Below are positions 27,143 to 37,300 of a DNA stretch of 41,254 nucleotides, one piece after another; positions within the stretch are counted from its first letter, which is position 1, and each line of letters starts with the position of its first letter. Both the position numbers and the translations under genes were made by a program. Origin of the DNA: Candidatus Omnitrophota bacterium (lineage in GTDB: Bacteria > Omnitrophota > Gorgyraeia > 2-02-FULL-51-18); the NCBI GenBank assembly GCA_016206805.1, contig JACQQX010000022.1:1-41254 (forward strand), given 5' to 3'. Below the pieces are notes generated by a model. The model did not search any database. It worked only from the letters and a program-made list of their open reading frames with translations, and was not told the DNA's origin.

Positions 27143-29407
27143 TTACTGTCCCTTCATCAAATTGAGCGCGCAGCCGGCCCTGAACCATTCGACTTGCTCG
27201 GCCGTGAAAGAATGGATCACCTCGATATTTTCCGTCTTTCCGTTCGCGTGCTTCAATACCATCATGAGCGATTGACCCGGCGCAAGACCCGTCAGCCCCA
27301 GGATGGAGACCTTATCATTCTCCACAATTTTGTCGTAGTCCGCGGGATTGGCGAAACGCAGCGGCAAAAGCCCCTGTTTTTTCAAGTTCGTCTCATGGAT
27401 GCGCGCGAAACTTTTGGCGATGATGGCTTTGCAGCCGAGGTGCCGCGGCGACATGGCGGCATGCTCGCGGCTTGAGCCCTCGCCGTAATTCTCATCGCCA
27501 ATCACCACCCAACCCAGCCCTTCCCTTTTGTAGTCGCGGGCGGCGTCAGCGGCATGGGTTTCCTTGCCGCCTTCCAGCCAATGTTTCACGTTACCCGGTC
27601 GTGTCGTCCAGGCGTTATTGGCGCCCAACAGCATGTTGTCGGAAATTTTATCCAGATGCCCGCGAAACTTGAGCCACGGCCCTGCCGGCGAAATATGGTC
27701 GGTGGTGCATTTGCCTTTGGCCTTTAAAAGGATGTAGAGATCTTCGAAGTCTTTCGTGTCCCAGGGATTAAAGGGTTCGAGTTTTTGAATCCGGTCGCTG
27801 ACCGCATTGATCAAAACCTGGACTTTTTCGCGCTCAGCCGGATCCAAGGGCGCGATAAACCCGCTCTCTCCGGCGGCATAACCCTTCGCGGGAAGCTCGG
27901 GCGACGACGGGGGCGTCAACAGCACTTCCTTACCATCAGGCGTTTTCAGTTTGTCCGTCAGAGGATTAAAATCCAGCCGGCCGGCGATGGCAAAAGCCGT
28001 CACGATCTCGGGAGACGCGATAAAAGCCAGGGTTTCCGTATTGCCGTCATTGCGCGCCGGGAAATTCCGGTTAAATGAAGTGATGATGGAGTTTTTTTCG
28101 CCTTCTTTGATGTCATCGCGTTTCCATTGCCCGATGCAGGGGCCGCAGGCATTGGCCAAAACCGTGCCGCCCATTTTTTCCAGGGAGGCCATCTGCCCGT
28201 CACGGCGAATGGTGTTGTGAATCTGGTCCGAACCCGGCGTGATGAGAAAATAACATTTGGACTTAAGACCCGCCTTTTTGGCCTGATCCGCCACATGCGC
28301 GGCGCGGCCGATGTCTTCATAGGAAGAATTAGTGCAGCTTCCGATCAGCGCGGCGCGGATCTCAACGGGATAATTCTTCTCACGAACCTCACGGGCAAAC
28401 TGAGAAACAGGACGCGCCAAATCAGGGGTGTGAGGACCCACCACATACGGCTCGAGCGTTGAAAGATCTATCTCAATCACCTCGTCATAAAAGTTTTTAG
28501 GGTCTCTCTCGACTTCGGGATCAGCCCCTAGAAACTCCCGGTGCTGATCAGCCAGCTCGGCCACCTGGCTTCTTTTGGTCATCTTGAGATAATCCGCCAT
28601 GCGGTCATCATAAGGAAAAACAGAGGTGGTCGCGCCCAGCTCCGCGCCCATATTGGCAATCGTTCCTTTGCCCGTGCAGCTGATGGATCGCGTGCCCGGA
28701 CCAAAGTATTCGACGATTTTGTCCGTGCCGCCTTTAACCGTGAGAAGACCGCAAAGTTTTAAAATCACGTCCTTGGCAGACGCCCAACCGCTCAAACTTC
28801 CTTTGAGGTGAACGCCGATGAGTTTGGGACATTTCACTTCCCAAGAAAGACCCGACATCACATCCGCCGCGTCAGCACCCCCTACACCGATGGCCAGCAT
28901 CCCCAGACCTCCGCCATTGGGTGTATGGGAATCGGTCCCGATCATGAGCCCACCCGGAAAAGCGTAATTTTCCAAAATCACCTGGTGAATAATACCCGCG
29001 CCCGGCTGCCAAAAACCGATGCCATAACGCATCGAAGCCGTTCTTAAAAAATCATAAACCTCTTGATTGACTTGGAGGGCTTTTTTGGTGTCTTCCAAGG
29101 CGCCATGCCGCGCCTGGATCAGGTGATCGCAGTGAATCGTGGTGGGAACCGCCGCGGATTGGCGCTCGGCCAGCATGAACTGCAAAAGCGCCATCTGCGC
29201 GGTGGCGTCCTGCATGGCCACGCGATCGGGATAAAGCGAGAGATAGCTGACGCCGCGCGTAAACTCCTGATTTTTCAGGTCTGACGCGTGATACGCCAGG
29301 ATCTTCTCAGACAGCGTCAAAGGCCGCGCGAGTTTCCTGCGCATCACGCCATCCCGCGCTGAAAAAGTCGCGTAAAGATTCTTTATCTGCGTTTCATATT
29401 CGTTCAT
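27143..29407 (-). CDS. Aconitate hydratase, mitochondrial-type subfamily
   Basis: [86 protein letters not shown]. Confidence 0.95.
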   Translation of the reverse strand: MNEYETQIKNLYATFSARDGVMRRKLARPLTLSEKILAYHASDLKNQEFTRGVSYLSLYPDRVAMQDATAQMALLQFMLAERQSAAVPTTIHCDHLIQARHGALEDTKKALQVNQEVYDFLRTASMRYGIGFWQPGAGIIHQVILENYAFPGGLMIGTDSHTPNGGGLGMLAIGVGGADAADVMSGLSWEVKCPKLIGVHLKGSLSGWASAKDVILKLCGLLTVKGGTDKIVEYFGPGTRSISCTGKGTIANMGAELGATTSVFPYDDRMADYLKMTKRSQVAELADQHREFLGADPEVERDPKNFYDEVIEIDLSTLEPYVVGPHTPDLARPVSQFAREVREKNYPVEIRAALIGSCTNSSYEDIGRAAHVADQAKKAGLKSKCYFLITPGSDQIHNTIRRDGQMASLEKMGGTVLANACGPCIGQWKRDDIKEGEKNSIITSFNRNFPARNDGNTETLAFIASPEIVTAFAIAGRLDFNPLTDKLKTPDGKEVLLTPPSSPELPAKGYAAGESGFIAPLDPAEREKVQVLINAVSDRIQKLEPFNPWDTKDFEDLYILLKAKGKCTTDHISPAGPWLKFRGHLDKISDNMLLGANNAWTTRPGNVKHWLEGGKETHAADAARDYKREGLGWVVIGDENYGEGSSREHAAMSPRHLGCKAIIAKSFARIHETNLKKQGLLPLRFANPADYDKIVENDKVSILGLTGLAPGQSLMMVLKHANGKTENIEVIHSFTAEQVEWFRAGCALNLMKGQ

Positions 29408-29424
29408 GCCGACCTCCAACGGGG

Positions 29425-29577
29425 TCATTGCGAGCGCAGCGCTGTGCCCGCCAGCGCTTTGTGGCGGGAAGCAATCTATGCGATCACAGAGATTGCTTCG
29501 TCGTCACTACGTTCCTCCTCGCAATGACCATGCCTATCAGGTCATTGCGAGGTCGCCGAAGGCGACCGAAGCAATCT
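29425..29577. repeat. Dispersed repeat array, copy 1 flanking the GIY-YIG gene
   Basis: Contains 29486-29577, nearly identical to 29867-29957. Confidence 0.9.
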
Positions 29578-29860
29578 ATGCCAACTGCAAATCTTTGTAT
29601 TCGGAATTAAATGACTCTATCAACTCTAGCTTTTTCCTGCGCGATCCCGCTTTAATTTGTTTCTCGCGCGAGATGGCGTTATAAGCATCATTGAACATCT
29701 CATAATAAACCAATTTTGTCACATTGTACTTGGATGTAAACCCTTCGACTAACTTATTTTTATGCTCATAAACCCTTTTGGGAAGATCGTTGGTCACGCC
29801 GGTATAAATAACCGTATCCCCAGGATTCATCATCATGTAAACATAATAATTTTTACCCAT
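29576..29860 (-). CDS. Small GIY-YIG nuclease-family protein
   Basis: KNYYVYMMMNPGDTVIYTGVTNDLPKRVYEHKN...FTSKYNVTKLVYYEMFNDAYNAISREKQIKAGSRRKKLELI. Confidence 0.93.
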   Translation of the reverse strand: MGKNYYVYMMMNPGDTVIYTGVTNDLPKRVYEHKNKLVEGFTSKYNVTKLVYYEMFNDAYNAISREKQIKAGSRRKKLELIESFNSEYKDLQLA

Positions 29861-29866
29861 GGCTTG

Positions 29867-30013
29867 ACAGAGATTGCTTCGTCGTCACTGCGTTCCTCCT
29901 CGCAATGACCATGCCTATCAGGTCATTGCGAGGTCGCCGCGGCGACCGAAGCAATCTCTGTAAGAATGATATGACAAAGATTGCTTCGGTCGCTTCGCTC
30001 TCTCGCAATGACG
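29867..30013. repeat. Dispersed repeat array, copy 2 flanking the GIY-YIG gene
   Basis: acagagattgcttcgtcgtcactgcgttcctcctcgcaatgaccatgcctatcaggtcattgcgaggtcgccgcggcgaccgaagcaatct, plus a further inverted copy to 30013. Confidence 0.9.
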
Positions 30014-30021
30014 ACTGAGCG

Positions 30022-30345
30022 CTAAACTTCCAATCCAAGATTATGGGTTTCTGCTTTCATATCCAAAAAAATTTTTAAAATGGCCTCGAGGGAATCTTTT
30101 TCGGGATCTTGATACTGTCCTCCGAGCGCCTCCCGCAGCCTTAAAAGCTCTCTTGTGAAATTAAAGTCCGCTCGCGCCGTCTCAACCGTCAGATCCAGGA
30201 GGTCCAGCGCCCGCTCGATGGACAGCCGCGTCAGGTCCGCGTCTTCCGCCGCCAGGTTTTTCGCGCGCGTCAGCTCCGACGCCACGTTGAGAAGCCTCGT
30301 CCCCAGCGGCATGGCGTTCCATCGTTCCAACGAAATCGTCGTCAT
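30022..30345 (-). CDS. Hypothetical helical protein
   Basis: 107 aa; overlaps the upstream gene end by 4 bp. Confidence 0.6.
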   Translation of the reverse strand: MTTISLERWNAMPLGTRLLNVASELTRAKNLAAEDADLTRLSIERALDLLDLTVETARADFNFTRELLRLREALGGQYQDPEKDSLEAILKIFLDMKAETHNLGLEV

Positions 30346-30686
30346 AAGATTAGCTTATCCAGAACCGCCTTGACTCTACCGCGAGCTTTTTCGTCCTTGA
30401 GTTCCATTGAACGATTCCCCGCCGAAGGCCGGATATTGATCATCGACGTGTATTCGATGCGCGGTGCGGCCCCATCACTACCCGGATACACATTGCCTCC
30501 CCAGAGATTTTTTTGGGAAGAACCTTTCTGCAAAAGCACGGCCTCGGCGTCCGAATGCAGCTCCCCGCCCATGGCGAGGATCCCCTTTTCAACATCGGCG
30601 ACAAACTTCACCATATCCGAAAACGGTTTCCCCAAAAAACCTCTCAAGCCGTCCGGGGAAATTTTCTGAGTGATAATTTTAATCAT
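30342..30686 (-). CDS. DUF5674-like protein
   Basis: Start MIKIITQKISPDGL; MVKFVADVEKGILAMGGELHSDAEAVLL, LWGGNVYP, INIRPSAGNRSMEL. Confidence 0.7.
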   Translation of the reverse strand: MIKIITQKISPDGLRGFLGKPFSDMVKFVADVEKGILAMGGELHSDAEAVLLQKGSSQKNLWGGNVYPGSDGAAPRIEYTSMINIRPSAGNRSMELKDEKARGRVKAVLDKLIL

Positions 30687-30718
30687 TATAATTTGATTAT
30701 AACAAAGATTTATCCAAA

Positions 30719-31000
30719 TCAGATTTGGAAATTTCTCAGGTAGTTTTGAACCTGCCGGTGGTCGCCGACCATTGCGAAACTGATCAGGCCTTTTTCCTTT
30801 ACCCAAACAATGCGTATCTTGTCGCTGACTCGGCCCTCGAAGCTGAGCCTGCCGATTTTTTTAATGCGCAAACCATACCGCGCCTGGCCGGTCTCCAGGT
30901 AATTTTTGATCTCTTTATCGGTTTGGATGATCTGTTTTTGAAGGGCGGTATCGGCGGCGTCAAAAGCCTTAAGATACGCCGGCCGATAAACGAATTTCAC
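30719..31000 (-). CDS. RelE/ParE-superfamily toxin-like protein
   Basis: MKFVYRPAYLKAFDAADTALQKQI...GRVSDKIRIVWVKEKGLISFAMVGDHRQVQNYL; 4-bp overlap with the antitoxin gene. Confidence 0.75.
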   Translation of the reverse strand: MKFVYRPAYLKAFDAADTALQKQIIQTDKEIKNYLETGQARYGLRIKKIGRLSFEGRVSDKIRIVWVKEKGLISFAMVGDHRQVQNYLRNFQI

Positions 31001-31275
31001 TTTTTAAGTCGGTCTTGGAGGAACCTGTCGGCTTCTTGGCGGGATTTTAGGATTTTTTCCTGCGGTCCGATACGAAGCGCTTCTTTTTCAAAGCGATCGA
31101 TCGCCTCATCTGAAATCTTCTCTTCTATGACCACACGCACCGGCCGCAAAAGAATGGCGTGCCGGCGTTTGTCGTACTCAGCCTCAAAAGTATCGTCTTG
31201 CCGGCCAATGCCGGCTTTCTCGAGAATCGCCTTGGGAAGGGTCAACTGATTTTTACTGGTCCGCCTGACAAGCAT
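30997..31275 (-). CDS. AbrB-like antitoxin
   Basis: MLVRRTSKNQLTLPKAILEKAGIGRQDDTFEAEYD, typical AbrB-fold N-terminus. Confidence 0.72.
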   Translation of the reverse strand: MLVRRTSKNQLTLPKAILEKAGIGRQDDTFEAEYDKRRHAILLRPVRVVIEEKISDEAIDRFEKEALRIGPQEKILKSRQEADRFLQDRLKK

Positions 31276-31329
31276 GGTAATGTCTCCTTACTTAAAGGAT
31301 ACATTACTAATGCCCATTTTGTCAAGCTT

Positions 31330-34300
31330 TTAAGCCGCCGACCCCACGGCGGCCAGGCTGGCGACCACCTCAAAAACCTGTTGGCCGACGTTGAAGGCGA
31401 CCGGCTGAATGGATAATTGAATGCGGTAAATCCGCGCCGACCCGTTCTCGGTGTTGACCACAAGAAAATATTTTTCGAATAGAATCGTTACCAATATCCC
31501 CGTGCCGCGGTAAATCAGCCGGCTCAGAAGACGGCCGAGCGGCGAATCGATCCGATAGGTGCCCTTCTTCTCCAAAGCTTCCATGATGCATGATTCAATC
31601 TCTGCTTTGCCGGGATAAACACGATAGCCCTGGTCGGTGAACTCTCTGCCGGTCGGCATGATTCTGCCTCCCATCGCGGCGATCGTATTGACAAACGCCT
31701 GGTCTTCTCCGACATCCGCAAGAATAACCACATGATACCTCAGAAGCCGGCTTCTATGAATCGCTTGACCGTTCTCGCCGACAAAATATCCGCGTTTTTC
31801 GTTCAGTCGGACAAAACGGACAAATTCATGCTCAAAACCAAGGCCCGTTCCTTGTCCTCGTTCCCGAATCAAATTCTTTACCTCTTGAATTTTTGAAAGC
31901 AATCTATCCGGACTGCGCGTATCACGGTCAATAAGAACCAGCACCTGGCGGTTTTCTGTTTGAAGGGGCCCTAAACCTCTGAGAAATTGAATGAACATCT
32001 TGTCCCCAAAGCGCTCGTCCGCCATCACCTGCATGGCTATCTTGAGCGCTTCTTTATGTTCTTCGGTCACGGCCGGTGAGACCGGCGCTTTAATGGCCCG
32101 CCCCTTCGACTTGGCCTCAAGCCGCCGCTGGATGGCTTTCTGAAGGAGATAGCTTGTGATCGGAACTTCCCCAAAAACGGCATAATGACCTTCGGCATCT
32201 TTATCGTGTAAATCCAAAAGCTCAAAACGCGCGGGTCTTGTGCCGCGATCATCCAGAACAAGCCTGACAGCCACATGCCTGTTGATTTCCACATGAAACG
32301 GAATGATTCTGCCTCTTTTTAATTCGTCCGCCTGTCTCACAAACATATCGGCTAAAATTTCCCGCGCTTTAGGACCCACCTCAGCCGCGTTGGCCACCCG
32401 CTCCCGCGGCAAAACCGTTCCCAGCCTCAAGTCGCTCAAGAAGCTCCGCCCAGGCGCAATAAATTGCGCCCCTACGGGGCCCCTCCCGTCATTGCCAGCT
32501 GCCGCTGCGGGCCAGTCATTGCGAGGCGCCTTCGGCGCCGAAGCAATCTCTGCCCGCCTCAACGTGTCCCCCACCCCTGTCATTCCCGCCACCCCTGTCA
32601 TTCCCGCGGAAGCGGGAATCGGTTTTTCCATAACGCCACCGCTTGCCGCCGTCTTTGCCGCCCCGGGCGCCGGGAGCGTCACCGCCAATCCCGCCGCCCT
32701 TAAGCGCCTGCCCAACCCACCCGGCCCGGCGACCCGCGCGAGCCTGGCTGAAGACACTTCGGCCTCCGCCAGCCGTGCAGGGCGCCCGATCTCGTCGCTT
32801 TCACCGAACACGAAATAGACGTTCCCCAGCTGATCCGGATGGTTCAATAACCACATCATTTCATTTTTTGTGACACCGGCTTCCGCATGGGTATTGAGCC
32901 CTGATGGGACAACGAAAACGATCGCCCTATTATCAGCGATTATGCTTTCCATAAATCGATCATGGTTTTCTTCCGTGTCGCGAAGATGAAGGGCCCCATA
33001 GGCGTCCGGCCAACTGACAAGATTAAGGTCCGTTACCCATTTCTGCGTTTGGAGGTCGCTTAACCCCAATAAATAACCTCCGCTAGCCGCTTCGCTGTGA
33101 TTTCTTAGAAAATCATCTATAAGAAATACGCCTCTAGACCGTTCTTTAAGAATAGAAACAACCGCGGGGATCAAATTCTCATTTTTTTCATTGAGAGACG
33201 GGAGTAACTCCGATTGCACGGCCAAATCAGGAACCTCACTTTGGTCAACAGCTTGCAAGAGCTCAGGCGCAATAAATCGCGCCCCTACGGGTCCCCTCCC
33301 GTCATTGCGAGCCCCCGCTGCGGGCCAGTCATTGCGAGGCGCCTTCGGCGCCGAAGCAATCTCTGCCTGCCCCAACGGATCCACCGGCCCGGCGACCCGC
33401 GCGAGCCTGGCTGAAGACGTCTTAAAAAGCGGCTGCCCGATGTATAAGGGCTGTGCTTCAGGGTCATGGGCAAGCCCGCTAAGATCATTCACCTCCTTGA
33501 TGCCGAACCCGCCGATTTCGTCGCCGGTTGCTTTTTGAATAAATTCTTCATACGTCTGAGTGGTCATGTAGAACTTTTTTTGCTTAAGATAGGCGTTTGG
33601 AACTGATCCTTCAGCAGGAGAAAATTCGTAGTCTTTTTGCAGTACGCTCATCATAACCAGATTCCGCGTCAACGGGTGCGTCTGCTTCACATCCGGAAAA
33701 GTTTCAAAGAATTTATTCAATAACGGCCTCAAAAGTTGTCGGCCTCTCAACGCAGGATTGATATAGACCCCCCGCATCCCTTGAGGCCGGCCCGACGCAT
33801 CCGAGATCTCGATGCTGTAAGCGAATAAATCTGGCATGGCAAAGCCACCCGTTCGCTTGCTCTTATCAACCCATAATTCAAGCCGCCGGGCACCCTTTTC
33901 ATAGTCAATCACCTTGAAGGGTGTGAAAAACAGGTCATCAATCGCTAAGGGTTCCAACTCCTCCGTTCTGTCCTCAAAAGCATCCAGCATTAAAAACCAA
34001 TCGTATGTCCCCTTATCAACCGACAACTTAACAGCATTCTTGTCTCTCTCGCGTTTTAAAAATTCACTGCTTCCTTCCGGTGAGCTCGCATAACTTTGAA
34101 GCAAACGCGCGATGCGCGAAACAGCGCCATGAGCTATTTGCATTTGCTTGATCCATTCACCATATGAATCACCGTTTGAGAAGCCAAGATCCAATATCAT
34201 AGTGGGATAGCTATACATCGGGGCGGAATTATTGATAACATCAACCGTCTCAGCAGGCCAACCATTGGTCAGGGTTTCAATGACAACCCGCTCGCCGAGT

Positions 34301-37300
34301 TTGCTGAGATTTCTCTCATTCCGTTTTTTAGATGCCTCTTTACTGATGTTCTCCGCATCTTCTCGAATCGCGGCAAGCGCGGCTCTATCGGGGTTATTTG
34401 GATCTAGTTTATATAGATTTTCTCCAATTGGATTGAGTCCTTGCAGAAGGCCTTCAGACCATTCTCGGGCAAGGTTCTTCGCATTTCGTTCTTCTTCCGG
34501 CGTCCACCCTTCCGGCTTTTCATCGGTAATGAAATTGGATTTATCGCTCTCCGCCAGCCGCGCGCCGGCGCGCTGCAGAGGAATTTGAAATTTAGCGCCC
34601 TTATTTTCATGTCCTCCATTGACGTTCTGAACCTCTATTGTTTTCGCGCCATGCATTTTAACGATTTCCCACGCCTCCGCCATGCCAAGACCGCCTTTTT
34701 CTTCAACCGTCCCGTCAGGTGTTTTCTTGTTTTTTGCGGATATTCCCAGCTCGAACATCTTAGGTCTGCCGTTTGAGCTGGGTCTCAAAAACTCCGGCGG
34801 AATGCCCCCCGCATTATCAGTTATAACGAGAGCGACGCCCCCGCCCTTTTCCATCGCTTCGATCATGACGGTCACCTTCCTATTTGATCTCCCGGCAACA
34901 TCATCGGTATTTTTTATGATTTCCCCCAAAGCCCGGCGAAGCAAGTGAGGCTGCGCCAACACCCGCAAGCCTTTGTCTACACGGTTCTCGATCCCCACTT
35001 TCACTTTGGGCTCTTCGCCGGCTTGAAGCAGACCGATAAGATCTCCAATAAGATCCCGCAGACCGATCTCCTTCAAAATCAAATCGCCGTTGATAAACTC
35101 GATCTGTGATTCGATAATTTCTCTGATAATGGAAGCGCTTTTTATAATCCGCTCTTTCTGCCTTTTCTGCCTTGCATCCACGAGATCCTGCTTCTCGCAC
35201 CATTGGATGATAGTCTCCAGTTGAGCTTGATACGTCATGAGCGCTAAAACCAGCTTTTCCACTTGCTCAAAAGTGATAATAGGTCTGAAGTCGGTTCTGA
35301 AAGACCGAAAGCGCTCAATATCGGTTCTGAGCTTATTGTGAATATCGTTTGCGCGATTCACGGCGTTAAAAAATCCTTCATTATCGGCTTCAACCAGCTT
35401 GGCCCTGATCGCTCCCGCGTTTAAGCTGAGCGTATTTTGGGGCTGCGTTATCACATCCAGTAGGGCGTGACCCAGCACACTTCTCAGCGCAATCTCGGTT
35501 CGTTGAATACGCTCCAATTCCAAGCGGCGTTTTTCGATAAAATGATCAAGCGCGGGATCCGCTTCTCCCGTTTGCTTCTCGTTAACGACGCTATTAATGA
35601 AATCGGAGAAATCGCGATAGTACCCCTCGCCCACGCTGCCGATTTTTTCCCTATACAGACGCCGCTCACCGTATCGAATCCTTTCGATCGACCATGAATC
35701 TCCGGCGTCAACAACGCGCAGAACAGGGCTTATATTGCCATTTAAATTAAATTCAAAAAATGCAGGTTGTCGCGCCGACGTATGAAGCGGTAAACCTCTA
35801 ATCCACTCGAGAAACGGAGGGGTCATCAAGGCCACATCGTTCCGTGAGACTGCCGCCAGCCGGGCTCCGGCGGTCGCTTTTTTCAAGTGAACGCGGATGC
35901 GCTCAATCCGATTGAGAGCCTCTTGGCGAAGCCGTAAAGGATACGTTTTGCGGGCTTTTTTCGCGCGGAGATTCATTTTTGCGGTATTGAGATATTCCTC
36001 GGCGGCTTCCAAGCCGCCGCTTTTCATCGCGACAAAGGCGCCGTCAAGCTGGCTTAAAAGGCGGAGACGCAGGATCCATTCCTCCGCGATGGCATCCTCA
36101 TTTTCGAGTATTTCCGGGTAAGGCCTCAAAATCGGCGCGATCGCCCAATATTTTAAAAGCGCCCGTTCTTTATCAAAAACCCCGGGGGCCCAAGTGAGAT
36201 AGTAAAATCTGACGGCGGCTTCCGGATCCATCATATCGGGAAGCTTCGCCACTCCCGTTTCTTTATGCAGCCGATGATACAGATTGAGGAAAAAGACCTT
36301 GTCCGAAAACCGGCTGTCCGACGTTAAAAGAGGAACGACTCTGTCGACCAAAACCTGAAATTCTGGCCTTTGGACATCCACGGCCGCCGCCTCTTCCTCG
36401 CTGATATCCAGGCCCTGAAGAAGAACTTTCCGCGGCTTGGGAAACTGCAGGCTGTAGGCCACAATCGTCCTTATCGTCTCAGGCTCGATCTGCGCGTGGG
36501 TCAGGGCCGGGCCGCCTTTCTGCCGCTGTCTTTTCCATCGCGTCTCAAGAAATTCGATCAGCATCCTCAAGGCGACAACCCGATCCCTTTGCTCCTGCCC
36601 AAAAAGACCCGCCGCAAGCTCATCATATGCCCTCCCGTAGCTTTCGACCCTTTTCAGGATTTGATTTTCATAGGTTGAGGCAGGACGATCCGCGGCCGTT
36701 CGCGAGATAGCGGCCGGCGCAGGCAATGGCCCAATCTTCGGTCTTTTCGGCGGAGACGGCGCAAAAGCTGAAATGAGGAAAAGCGACACCATGAGGCCAA
36801 CCAGCGACGCGCCAACCCCGACCGCCGCCGCGGATGGCGGAATAAAATTCGGAAGACTCCTCGACCTGGCAAGCCTCGCGCCGACACCGGCCCCTTGCGG
36901 GGTCGTGTTGCGGGGCTGGATCATTTCAAATCTGACGACAGTCGGCTCGACGTTCGTCGGAGGCACGAACACACTAGAATCGGAAAGATCATTTCGAGTT
37001 TTGCCGTCCAAATTGAAATATTCGCTAACGGCAAATGGCTGCCGGTAGTCCGTTATGACACGGCCCATGGCTTCGCGCACCGCGACAAGATTTCGCCGAA
37101 GGGTGAGATTGAAAAGACGCCCCTTTTCATGCATAATTGGAACGAGGCGCTGGACTTTGCCGAGGCGGATTTGAGGGCCAACTGGCAGAATTACGTGGAT
37201 CGTTTCAAGAAGGAGCTGAAATGAGCGAGAAAGAGTTGTTTGAAAAAAATCTGGAATTATCAACTGAGTTTTCAAAATACCTGCTGACACATCCGGAACT

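Noticed and set aside
29425-30013. CRISPR array or insertion sequence
   Set aside because: Repeats are palindromic dispersed elements in only a few copies with no regular spacers; no transposase or cas gene in the window.
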